NCBI GenBank assembly: GCA_021234155.1
Contig: JAJEKV010000107.1
Coordinates: forward strand, 1,228,866-1,292,865
Direction of reading: 5' to 3'
DNA: 64,000 nucleotides
Origin: Isoetes taiwanensis
Taxonomy: Eukaryota > Streptophyta > Lycopodiopsida > Isoetales > Isoetaceae
Each line of letters begins with the position of its first letter. Position 1 is the first letter of the stretch. Positions 1 through 11,226 of the stretch are shown here, piece by piece. The notes below the pieces were generated by a model. That model ran no database searches. It saw only the letters and a program-made list of their open reading frames with translations, and had not been told where the DNA came from. The translations under genes and the position numbers were made by a program.

Positions 1-95
1 TTGGTAGCACTTCGTTCAGTTACGTATTGCTCATAGATTATTTCGATTGGAACGATAAAAAAATCATTCTCATTCTCATTTCTCACTTGTCGCGG
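1..95 (+). mobile_element. 3' tail of a LINE copy (same family as 55.2-56.6 kb)
   Basis: A GATAAAAAAATCATTCTCAT stretch near position 58 closely matches the tail at about 56,549-56,585 (GATAAAAAATCATTCTCAT followed by more CATTCT units). The shared A-run plus short TCATTC repeats look like the simple-repeat 3' end of a non-LTR retrotransposon. The body of this copy would lie left of the window. The match is direct; the identity as a LINE tail is inferred from the reverse-transcriptase remnant that precedes the second copy. Confidence 0.45.
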
Positions 96-349
96 AGAGG
101 CACCAAAGTCTGAAGAACTTTATGGAAGGAGCTTAACTGATGAAATTGCAATATCACGAGGGGATTGATTGTGGTAGGTGGCGAGTGTGCAATTTGATGC
201 ATGCAACAAATAAGCTGCGGGAAAGGCCCATCCTATGGAAGGAAATTAGGATTGGGTGATCTGATCCCGGTCGGTGGCTAATTGGATGGGTGGTGACATA
301 ACATATTGAATGTTGGGATCAGAGAAAATTGGCATGTCACGGGGAACCT

Positions 350-3300
350 CTAGGTGAAGGGCCCAGCATGGGACTCTCTTCTTAACAATTGTGGTTTGTT
401 CTTATCCCGTGTTCGAATACTCCCTACTTCGTGGTCTAACAACCAAAAGGGAATGGGCCGAGTTTATTACCACCAGATTTATGTGGCTAACGGTTCAGCC
501 TTCATGGATCGGTGTCATGTAGAAGGGGACCTTACTTTCGATCGAGATCATGTCCCGCGAAACTTGTATTTGAAAATCTTCTCGGCGGGCGAAGAGGTAA
601 TGTCCCCTTTGGTATGAGCTGGATGGGAAGAATGCATTATGAGTTGGATAAAAATTGGGGGTAGGCTGCCATTGCAAGCTAGGCATCAAGGTTGGCCTAT
701 AACGTAAATTCGGCAGGATTAAGCAAGCTTTGATTCCTAAACCCTTCAATATTGTCGATCGGACACTTGAGAAGCGCTAGAATCGAGAATAAGCGATAGA
801 GAAAAAGAGCCCGAGGAGCTGCGGTGATCAAGGCCAAAATGGTATCTGCGAGAGGTTGACGAAAGCTCTAGGTGCTTTTAGGCTGGGGAGCAAGGTTAGG
901 CGAGGAAACGGTATCATTTGGTTACAAATGATCGAATAAAGTTCTTAGAGAGAGTGAAATCAATCTTCCCGGAGATAGTACGAGGGTTGTTCAAAGGACC
1001 CTCCCAAATGACTACTATAACACATTCCTTTCAGGTGAAACCACCTCACAGGAATAAGGCCGACTCGTGGCCGGAAAAGAAAATGTGCTTCACTTCAAGA
1101 GCCTCAAAGGTAGAAATCTACAAGACTCTGTGTTCCTTAACCATGATCGCCGGAACCCGGATAGGTTCACTTGGTCTATAAAATTTTGGAACCACCACTT
1201 AGGCCATTCTTCTTGCTGGCCCGATTAAAGGTCATTTGGCCCATTCATCTTCACCCGGCCCTAGCTGGCTTTATCTAGACGATTTAAAGTTGTAAGCGGT
1301 GCTAAGTGAATGAAGACAATAAGCGCTAACCAGTAATGGCATACCAAAGTAATCATGAAGGTCATTGCCAATCATATGAAACCAATCTTAACATTCGATT
1401 GGGCGTAGAACAATCAACTTTTTCTCCCCGGGTAAGGTACATTTTGGATAACTATGGCAGCAGTGGGGAGCTCCACATTAGATTTTGGTCTCAAAATGAG
1501 CTGTGTGATGTTGAAGCTGAACTTAGTAGAGCCTATGACTCTCGGTGGGGTGGGCTGGGTATTCATCCCATATGGAGAGCTTTGAGGTTAAATTTTTAGA
1601 GCTGGATTATGGGAGGTTGAACAAGATGGCAACATACAGTAAATGGGCAACCGTCACAGAGGTCTCTTATTTGGGCTGAAGAAGGGGGAATTAGAGGCGG
1701 TATACCTTATGCACCTTTTTCTAATCATAGCCAAAGCTCTGGCAGCATATGATGAAAACTTGATGACCATGGGATTTCCCAGCTAAATGGATTACTCCCT
1801 CCGAGGGCATCAATGAGGAAATAGCTAATGCATAATATGTGGAGTGATACCCTTCCTTTTCCTAAGAGTGATGATGGGAGTTTCGTACCTTCAACAAGTG
1901 TTGATGCACTTTACTCTATCTCGAGAGTTAGAGCTTGAATTGACTAAGTGCTTAGGAATGGTATGGCCTTTGAAGGGCGTGATACAAGGGTTAGGACATG
2001 GAACTACCATATAGTGGCGTGATGGAGACTACTAAGCTTTTGGGTATGCCACTCAATCTTGGAGAAGGCCCAGAAAGGTCTCACAGTCACTTAGAATGTA
2101 GAATTTGGAAAAAGGTTAACCTACAGTCTGCAAGTCCTTGTCCACTATGGGAGAGTGGCAGTGTAATGCAATCCTCAGCGCTATCCATATCTATTATTCT
2201 TCGGCTGATTGCTTGGCACAGTATATATCTGACAATTACTAGTAGTTATTACATAATTCATATAGGGAGGGAAGATAAGGGTTCAAGTAGTGCAGAAATG
2301 TAATAGTGACAGGAAAGATGGGGGTTTAGGATGTAAAGACCCAATATGGGTCCAGGGAAAGTTGAGCAGAAATTTATGGGGCTATTCAAGAGAGGAAGCA
2401 TCTCACGGCTAGCTGTGAGTTATTGGCTGAAGCGAGGGGGAAGCTAAAGGGAAACCCCTAGAGATGAGGTTGGTTCCTATTTCTATAAATTTCAATGGTA
2501 GAAGTACCTCCCACCTTAATGAGGAAAATATTACTAGAAGCTTGGCGGGATGTGGATCTCTTCCCTTGCTGATTTTCGATGGGAGGCGGAGGCTAAGCAT
2601 ATTTTTGGAACACTAGGATTTGGATGAGGATAAGCTTCCCCTTTGCCTTTTCCCCTCATGTGTTAAGATTAAATGGGCGGTAAGCTGGAATCTGCAAAGA
2701 TGTTAGAGGCGGTTATTGTGGAAAACTGTGAATGGATCCGCGTGGACAAGATTTAAAGCTTTAGTCAGTCGTGAGGGATAGGAAGATTTATGGTGAATAT
2801 AAATATACGTTAGGGATTATTTGTGGGGAAAGCGACATGGCTATGTGATGATGGAACAAAGTATAAGAGTCAGTTGTATGGATTACTAATGCCACGGTCC
2901 ACTAAAGAGCTACTTGGTGGGTTGGGATTAATTAAGCGAGAGCCAGGACCTCTTGGCCAATTCAGAAGTACTCCAACATAAAAGATACAATTCTTCATTT
3001 GGATCAGTCTACAGAAGGAGTTTACACTATGGCTTGGTTAGACAAGGAGTAGTTTCAACGCTGATATTTGCCCTCTCGGATGGCAATTTCGGAGGGCAAT
3101 GGATCCCTCTTCTTTTGTCCGACCATAGGGAGACTTTGGAGATGAGTTTGTCCAATTATTGGGCTTAAGTGTAATGTCAATTTGTGGCTGGCTGCTTCAT
3201 TCTGGCAAACATAGGTGCGGACATTATTGACTCCGTTAGCAATATATCAACTGTGGTGCATTGGAAGCTTGTCGATGTAGATTGTGTAGCTCTTGGTGGG

Positions 3301-3803
3301 TTGTCTCCTTCGGTAATAAAAAGATTAAGTGTACTTTCAATGGAGAGGTAGCCCTCATGGTACGGCCCATCATCACAAGTTTGGTAAGTAATTACAACAA
3401 GAACTTGGATAGAATTGGCAGTCTCAGGGGATTTTACTCTTTCTTTAAGTGCCATTGGGAGTTGGACTTAAACAGTGTGCAGTAGAGGCTATTGGCCTCC
3501 CTGTCATCTGTGTGTTTGTGGGAGGTTCTTCATCTTTAGACAGGCTTGCTCCTAAGGTCTTGTTGCTTGAACGGCTACTTGCTCCATATAGTATCTAAGC
3601 ACGGATGAAGGCGGCCAATCCTCTAGTAATCGGGGCTAGGGAAGACCTGGAATGGCGGCTTAGTAGTACAAGCCTTGACTCTTATGAGTAATGCCGCTTG
3701 GTGACAATTCTTTCTATCAATCCTATGTGGGGATATCATGTGTAAATTATCATATATTAATATATTGGTGCATACTCTTACCCTTCAAAAAAAAAAAAAA
3801 AAA
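350..3803 (+). mobile_element. Decayed LINE (L1-like) with poly(A) tail
   Basis: No frame is open for long, but joining short frames shows a LINE ORF2 in order. Around 1,660-1,760 is a reverse-transcriptase stretch like LLNGQPSQ followed by RGIRGGIPYAPF, the usual RQGCPLSPxLF block. Around 1,835-1,930 is a degenerate palm block ending SDTLPF.KSDDGS, where YADDTLLF is expected. Thumb-like sequence (STMGEWQCNAIL) follows near 2,140-2,175. Around 2,970-3,170 is a zinc-knuckle domain (KIQFFIWISLQ, then FFCP and W). The element ends at a run of 18 A at about 3,786-3,803. Any endonuclease part before 1,300 is not recognisable. Many frameshifts and stops make it non-functional. Confidence 0.6.
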
Positions 3804-5204
3804 ATCCTTATCTAGGCCAGGTGTAGAGCAAGTAATCTACGGTTAAAAAATGCCTCCTAAAATTTGCTCGTTATTGTTCAAAACTCCTTGGATTGGTTGT
3901 ATAATCAACCAATGAGCCATGCTTGGCTCAAAAGATGCTTCTTGTTGCATTGTGCCATATTATCTTACTATTGATAATAGCCCGGCTCCTTAGCAACATA
4001 TTGGAGAAAATGAGGCAAAGTCTCAAATATTCAATGCAATGATGTTCATTGGCAATAGCCGCCAATAGTCACATCTTAAACAATGCCTTTGCACTTGATA
4101 TATGCAGAACTACAGAGCCACTAACAATAATGCTATCTTTTGCATTACGATAAGTTATACACACCATGCTCTCAGAGATCAAAAGAAATAACCCCTAAAT
4201 GCACAATCACTTTATGGCCTTAAACTTTAGTCCTTACTTGGTAGCATTGAATACCTATTGACCAATGTGAAGTAGATGTATCCCATTCATATAAACCTCT
4301 GATATCAAATCATGTTTCTTCCTTTACTATTATGTTTACCTTGTCCTGTGAGATAAGACCCAATTGATTGGCCATGTTTCCTCTATAAATGTGTTGGGCA
4401 TTGCTGATAATCTTCCTGTTGATGCAACTTTGGTTAAACAATTACAGAAATACTATAACAACGAATGCAGTCTAAGCCCATTCCAAAAAGTAAAAAATAC
4501 AAAGATCTCAAGATAATTGTTACCTTGTGGGGCTAGTATACACACCACCGGGAGCTGAAGGAAGGATCACTTGGCATTTTGGCGTTTGAGAATGGAAATG
4601 GGCATTCAATTGTCCAACAAAGTTTAGCTTGATCAAAGGAACTTGTAATGGGCAAGCGCCATTGCGTGCTATCACGGCTCCCTTCCCAGTCGAACAAAGG
4701 AAGACAAAGGAAGTCCCGCAAACGGAGACATATAAGGCAAAAGAAGCTCGCAAGGAGAGGGCCCGCGTCAAATACACATCGCTATTCCCGACACAAAACC
4801 AAAGCCTTTACCATTTTAAAAGATAAGATAATCATATTGCATCAACATGCATATCTACTAATGGTTGAATAATGCCCATTGACTTGGGCATTACATTCAA
4901 GTCAATGCTCACATATTCAATCATCAACTTGACCCTCATCCTCTAGAAGAAAGTGTTGCATTTAAAGTCTATGTATGCATCTGGCCATTTTGGTACAAAG
5001 AACAAATATATACGAATCACAACGTAAAGACAAATGCATATGTTTCATGCATTTAGAAGCTGGAATACTTTTGCATTGGCTTTTTTTGTTTTGTGGTTAG
5101 AAGAGAGAGTAAAGGTGGAGTTATATTTGGAAGAAACGCCGATGCTGATATACAAAGAACACGATTATCTAAATAAGCATTGGGAAAAGAAAAAAAAAAG
5201 AAGA
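3804..5204. other. Spacer without a recognisable gene
   Basis: AT-rich sequence. Short open frames near 4,520-4,870 overlap on both strands and have no recognisable domain or splice pattern. I see no convincing gene or repeat here. Confidence 0.5.
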
Positions 5205-5345
5205 AATGTACCCATGGTGTTGTCCCAACACAATAGATGACCGGTATCATATATTATTAATATGCCCAAGTTTTCAACACTTGAGAGAAGAACTTGGATT
5301 AAAGCCTTCATTTACAAAATATGGACCCACCAAAGCTTGGAGACT
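5205..5345 (+). mobile_element. LINE zinc-knuckle (zf-RVT-like) fragment
   Basis: One frame reads YPWCCPNTIDDRYHILLICP and continues SFQHLREELGL. The spacing C-C...H....C followed by a short helix is the C-terminal zinc knuckle seen after the reverse transcriptase of plant LINEs. No polymerase part precedes it and a purine-rich run sits just upstream, so it is an isolated scrap. The assignment rests on this one motif. Confidence 0.4.
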
Positions 5346-5418
5346 ATCTTCACATCGATAGGGTTATAGACAAGAGACTCTCGACATTGCTTTTGCATAA
5401 ACAGTTTAACAAATTGTA

Positions 5419-5536
5419 ATGTATAGGGGAATGGAGGTTGGGGCCTCCATTAGGGTTCAGTGGGGTCCAGCGGCCGTGGCGGGCCAAGGTCAAAACCGAA
5501 TGGAAGCCCCAACCTCCCATTCCCTAAACATAGAAA
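5419..5536. repeat. Foldback hairpin of about 118 bp
   Basis: The left arm contains GGAATGGAGGTTGGGGCCTC and the right arm, read in reverse complement, GGAATGGGAGGTTGGGGCTT. The arms are about 30 bp with one indel and one mismatch and flank a GC-rich loop of about 45 bp. It could be a small foldback MITE. No protein is encoded. Confidence 0.6.
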
Positions 5537-5559
5537 GGGGGACGTTTTTTTCTTTCTTT

Positions 5560-6060
5560 CTGAGATCCAACAAATTTACTGAGGCATTTGCCAGCAGGAC
5601 TTACAACTTTCTTTCAAAGATCCGGCAAAGGTTTTACAAAGATCTGTGAAGAACTGTGAAGAAACGGGGGCATTTGCCCACGGACTTCTGACTTTCTTAC
5701 AAGATCCGATAAGATTTTACAAAAATCTTGAAGAATCAGAAGAACCGGCGAAGAACTATCATCCGTGAAGAATACACCGTGAAGTATCTGTGAAAAACTG
5801 GCGATGGCGATCTGGCGTAGTAGAACTATCGATCTGGTAAGACCTCTTGAAGAACTATCTGGTAAGATCTCGAAGAACTATCGATACATGAAGAACCCGG
5901 CGATGGCGATCTTGTGAAGAAGAAGCAGGAGATGGCGATCTGGGGAAGAAACCCCCCGATAGGCGGCGGCGATTATAAACCTAAAAGAAAACCTAAGAAA
6001 GCCCTAACTGCTAAGCGGCCCAGGTCAGCCCGAATGCGTGAAGCCAACTTCCATTAGGTG
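5560..6060. repeat. Degenerate tandem repeats (GGCATTTGCC / GAAGAACTATC units)
   Basis: A unit of about 85 bp beginning GGCATTTGCC and passing through ACTTTCTT, AAGATCCG and TTTTACAAA occurs twice (about 5,582-5,665 and 5,669-5,757). It breaks down into shorter repeats of GAAGAACTATC and GGCGATGGCGATCT up to about 5,960. Short ORFs here are by-products of the repeat. Confidence 0.55.
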
Positions 6061-6310
6061 TTATTGGTCGATGCCAGTGTCGGCACCAAAATGCCACGCC
6101 ACTAAAAATAATTCGGACCCAACTTCTATATTGTTGTTGATGAAGCACGGGGCCTTCCAAAAGTGTCACTTTAATTCAACTCAATTGATATCAAAATCCA
6201 TATAGACATATCCCTACCAACATAAGCTTAAATTGTCAGGAAAGTATGTTCCGGCAGTTTGTAACTTCTATCCTCGATATACCTAAATTTTAACAAAACA
6301 AAAAAGAATA

Positions 6311-6737
6311 CACAACTACCATTAACATTATTAAAACAAACCATTGCATTTGACACATTTAAATTAAAATTCCCCTTAAACCCCCTTTGGTTTGGGTGCA
6401 TATTCACCGCGGGGGTTACTCAGGATACCAAGAGTCAGGATGGGCATATTTGCCCTTTATTCCAAGATCTGGGTACACATGTAAATCCTCGTTTGTGGGG
6501 TATACATGTACAAGTTTTTGTATACTGTATATTAAGGTTTACAAAATACTATAAGATTTGAGAGAATGTACTTAATGGTGTTAATTTTGTACATGTATTG
6601 TAAATTTTTTGGGGCTCTCGCTGCCCTACGTAACCCTCTCTGTGAATATGCACCCAAACCAAAGGGGGTTTAAGGGGAATTTTAATTTAAATGTGTCAAA
6701 TGCAATGGTTTGTTTTAATAATGTTAATGGTGTTGTG
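6311..6737. mobile_element. MITE-like element with ~97-bp inverted repeats
   Basis: The arms are about 6,311-6,407 and 6,642-6,737 around a loop of about 234 bp. They match base for base over some 90 bp, with one single-base indel near the outer end. The arms pass through CCCCCTTTGGTTTGGGTGCA (left) and its exact complement (right). No coding capacity is seen. Long near-perfect arms with a short non-coding centre fit a non-autonomous foldback DNA transposon, or a recent inverted duplication. Target-site duplications could not be fixed with confidence. Confidence 0.75.
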
Positions 6738-6739
6738 TG

Positions 6740-7743
6740 TTAATGGTTTGTGTTAACTAAAAATTTTTGGCCCCTCGGGGCCCTTAAGAATGGTGTAGGG
6801 GTGCATGCAATATTGTGCGAGTTTCATAGTGCATGTAATATTGTGCATATAATATCTTGCATGGAGATTCCTTAGTGCATATGAATCATAATAGAAAATG
6901 GTAGTAGAGCTAAAAAAAATAAGCCATTACATTCGAAGTCCTAATATTAATATTAAGTGTGACATAATACCACAATAGATAATAGACAAATGGTAACACA
7001 TTTAAAAACATAAAACATTAGTTCAGGGACCAAACAAATCAAAAGAACATGTGTAAAGAACAAAACTAAAATTTAGAAACATGCTAACAATGACAAGGCG
7101 ACCATCATGGAAAAAGCAAGCTTTACGAAATTTTTGCCTATAAAATGAACCACCCGGAAGTCAAATCACAATAGCCCGATACCTACCTTCTTCAAGCTTT
7201 AGAGACCCGATGAAACAAAACTTATCTTACTCTTTGCCATCTTACAAAATGGGTCACCATGGATGCATGTCATGGATTTGAGGCCTAGGCAAAATCCTAA
7301 TCAAATACTTCTTTCCTCTTCCCTTTGAATTGGCAACCCCCATTCAAAATGGTCACATCTAGCTTGGGCATTTGTAGTTGGTCCCTATCCAACAAGGACA
7401 CAAAACAAAAAGATGTCAATCAGATTGACCTTAATAAGGTAACATAAAACTTGCATAAATTTCAACCTTTGCACGAGCACAAACGGCTCACGCCCAACAT
7501 TTGGTCCGGACTTCTTCTTGGTGTCCGGACAACAACGCAGGGTTCTTTGTGGCCTTTGCAAAGTGGGCTACTTTAATTTGATTTGTCCTGACAAATTAGT
7601 TGCTTAATTCTTTTTTCCATTCCTTGTTGTATTAATCGACTTGTTATCCCGATTCTCACTTCCAACTTCTTCAATGGCGTTTTTAGTTATGTCATCACAT
7701 GGAGGTGGCTTTTAGTTCCTTCCTCCAGATGTAACAATCACTT
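6740..7743. other. Spacer without a recognisable gene
   Basis: AT-rich sequence with short poly(A) runs. The palindrome GTCCGGAC occurs twice within about 30 bp near 7,504-7,530. Nothing coding was recognised. Confidence 0.5.
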
Positions 7744-9430
7744 CTAAGTTTTTCTTTTCACCATGTTTTTACTAAAAGATGGGATGGTGCAAACCGGGCG
7801 TAAGTCGCTTTGAAATAACCTTCCATCTTTCTTACTAAAACAAATGCTCCCTTCTCTCAGATAACCCCACGCTCGTAATGCACAAGCATTGTCTTCGAGG
7901 CATGTGCGTTTAGGAATTTGTCTCACGCTGCCCACTACATTCCACATCATATGGCTCCAATTTCTTGGTCTTTTCTGCTTCGCAAAGAAACGGAGGAGCC
8001 AGTTGTTAATCAATCAACATGCATGCACAAGGAAGATAATAAGGCAAGGAAATAGACAACTATTATCGCCCTTCAATGCACTTCAATGTATGTGAAAGCC
8101 TCTATCGAAAATTGTTTACCATACGTCCAAATGGACTAATTTATTAACAAGAATCTAAACCGAAGTTAGAGCCCAATACTTCATTTCCTTATATCCCAAC
8201 CTCAGGTGTGCAGCCTCCCATGCTAACAATTTCTCAGGTCAAGACACCATTTCTGGTCAGCCTCTTGCCCGTCAGACGTACAATATACTTGACAATATAC
8301 TTCTATCCCGCCTTTATGTTCTTCTCGCACCATTCTTTCATAAAGATCTAGTATCTAGCAGGTAACCTTTAGACTTGGCATATGCCGCATCATTACACCC
8401 CATGCATCCGACATTTGATCTTGCAAGCTCTCAAATAGTTTGCTTGCCTCTCTCATTCTCTCCCCATTTGGCATACATAGCAACTAGAATGTCGGCAAGA
8501 ACAACATCATCTATTAGTCCTGTTTTGACAACTCGACTATGAAGAAGCTTGCCCCGCTCTATAGCTCCTAAACCGCCACATGCTTTTCGTGGTAGCGTAT
8601 GAATGTAACCTTGTTGGGAGCTATTCCTCTAATTGCATGATGTCCCCATGTTCAGCAAGATAGTCATATCCATGTTGAGCAAAGCCGTAATAATTGCATT
8701 CCATGAAACTATGTTCCTACTTGCAATGTCCTAAAGACATTTTACGCTTCTGCAATCCCCCACACTTGGAATACATATCTACAAGTGTGCTTCCAATGAA
8801 CATATCACATGTAAATTGCCTTTTGATAATCTCACAATGGAGGAGCTTTGCCTTCTTCGTGTTTAATGGAGGAGTTTGCCTTCTTCCCGTGTTTTTGATA
8901 CGCCACATGCTTTTAAGACACGAGAAACATGGCTTTATCCCGGGCTTCATGTTCATCTGTTTCATTTGTTTGAATATGTAGTATAATACTCTAAAGACAG
9001 AGGGTCGCTCCCTCACACAGCACATCCCGCAATTAAGGCACTCCGAAACCGATTTTGTTCGCAAGCTCTCAAACGATCAATAGCCCGCCAGAGGCACCCA
9101 CATTTGGCATACATGTTAACCGTAGTACTACCAATTACAACGCTACTACTAATAATTCACCCGCGGCAATCCAATTATGCATGAGCACTCCATATGTGTA
9201 GAGATAGCAGAGATAGCAATCCACCATCCACATTGTGAGAGTATTAGCGGCCGGAGAGGAATTACAAGCAAATAGCGCCCTGAAGAACTTGGTAAGAAAC
9301 CCTATTGCAACAAACGCCTCAAGCGAGAATGTCACCGACCCAACATTTCCCCACTTGGTGCTCGTATACAAAGTCCCCTGGCGCAAGACTGCCACCACTT
9401 TCGAGTCCCTGCTCGCTGAAAAACATAATT
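7744..9430 (-). pseudogene. PPR (pentatricopeptide repeat) protein pseudogene
   Basis: Pieces of PPR repeats lie in order on the minus strand but in different frames. The clearest is IIKRQFTCDMFIGSTLVDMY followed by SKCGGLQ at about 8,745-8,830. Further upstream is TTVNMYAKCGCL near 9,090-9,140. Downstream, around 8,640-8,700, is FMECNYYGFAQHGYDYLAEH, matching the W-N-A-I-I-x-G-F-A-x-H-G type of motif. PPR proteins normally bind organellar RNA; this copy has many frameshifts and stops. It has no visible introns, so it may be a decayed retrocopy or an intronless member. Confidence 0.6.
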
Positions 9431-11226
9431 ATTAAGGCGCCTTGCTTTCCTTCCATTCTCTAAAACTTCTTCCAACTCCTAGATGGGCAGCATTTCGCAT
9501 TGACAAAGTGTTGGCGAGGGCTTTGCTTCACTCGCATCACCGTCGTAAATAATCCACCGATGTATCGCCACGCAACATTGAGCAAGTGATAGACAAAAGT
9601 ACTTCGCTACAACCGCCAGGAGAGCCAAGCAAATCTTCTCCTAAGAAACCGGCAAGCAAACCCTTTCCTAAAAGAACCCTAAAATAAGGGACCTCGAGCT
9701 TGCATGGAACTTAAAAATAATTGATTTTTCAAGGAAAAATCAGCCCCCAAAATAAAAAGAGGCTTTTGTTGTGAGCCCTTGGATCTTGGACCATTGAAAA
9801 AAAAAAGCTAAATCAACGACTAAGAAATGGTGCACTCTAAATGTACGCGATTAGTACATCCATTTGAATACGCCATGAAATCTTAGGAAAACTCAGTGGC
9901 GTATAAAAACACAAAAGAAAACCCCCCTCAAGTTATTATGCTACATATTCATAAGGAGGCTACATGGAGAGGACACAAGTTTTTATGGCAAAAAAATCTC
10001 GTGAAGAGTCATAGAGGCGATTCATTAGGATCACTCATATATAAAACCTATAAAAAACACATCGCCTACATATGTAAGAACGCCGCACACGCTTACTATT
10101 CAACAACAAAAAATCTTGATGATGGGCCCAATGCAAAAAAACTAAGAAGGCAAGTAAGAAGCCCAAGGAACAAGCAAGCCCAAGCTACAAAGTTTGTCCT
10201 TCTGTTATTTCATTTGGGCAAGTGTCACATATCCCAATGATCAAATAATACAAGGACTGTACCCACATGGGAAAGGAAATTAAGCATATCCTAAATAAAG
10301 TCAACATATAGCCACATGATTATAATGGATGAATGGAGATATGAATTCGTTGAACATTCTTGTAGCAAATAACTAAATGCCCAAGGGATGGCACATGCTC
10401 GCCAAATAACTACCGTGAAAAAATAGTCATATCACAAATAGGAGGTGCCTTGTGGCATGACGTTAAAATCTCTTCTTCTTCTTCTTCTTCTTCTATATTA
10501 GCTTAGTTAGCTTTACAATATTTAAGCAATGTGACATGGTTTATAAATTATCCCTTTATTACGAAGAAGAGGTGGGGTAGAAATATAAAAAAGAATTGCT
10601 TTTATATGCAACTTCATTCTCTATCAAAGTGATGCCACATAAATTAATAATTACATAACAACCACCACCACCACCATCACCATTCTCCTCCTTAAAAGCA
10701 AAGTGGTGGAGGACATGCTCTTCTTCTACTGGTGGACACCACCTGGCGTAATTAAAATAAGGAGATGGGGCTTAACCAAGATAGACCAAATCTCCGATAT
10801 TTAACTCAATTCAATTCAACTCAAAATTCAATTCAATTCATTCTTTGAAAATATAGTTAGGCATCATAAGTGCAATGTAGGATAAATATGACTAGGAGAT
10901 AATGGGTAAGACCATCATCCGCATCCATCCTCTTCTCCACACCCTCAATGTGAAATTAAACTAGATAGTTGAGTTTTGAGTTAAACAAAGCTTCCCTTGT
11001 TTTAGTATTTGTAACAAATTGATTTGCATTGGTGCAAGGAGAATACCAATGAATCATGAGCACAATCAAATCCTTTGAACAAGATGTGCTTTTGCGCAGG
11101 GGACAAACCAACACCATGTCAAGGAGTCAACAACCCCATCATCATTGTAAATGGAGAGTAACTATATGCTATACAACCTTTTATTTCTCTTGAATTCTAC
11201 AAGTATTGGTTGTCTCTAGAACTTTG
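9431..11226. other. Spacer with microsatellites
   Basis: No gene recognised. It holds a (CTT)n tract at about 10,472-10,494, an ACC/ATC tract at about 10,661-10,683, and an AATTC-rich stretch at about 10,808-10,842. A perfect 9-bp stem (TGATTTTTC / GAAAAATCA) lies near 9,722-9,742. Open frames of up to 114 codons (9,896-10,240, +) show no domain. Confidence 0.5.

Noticed and set aside
4520-4872. Small genes near 4.5-4.9 kb
   Set aside because: Four overlapping frames on both strands with no known motif.
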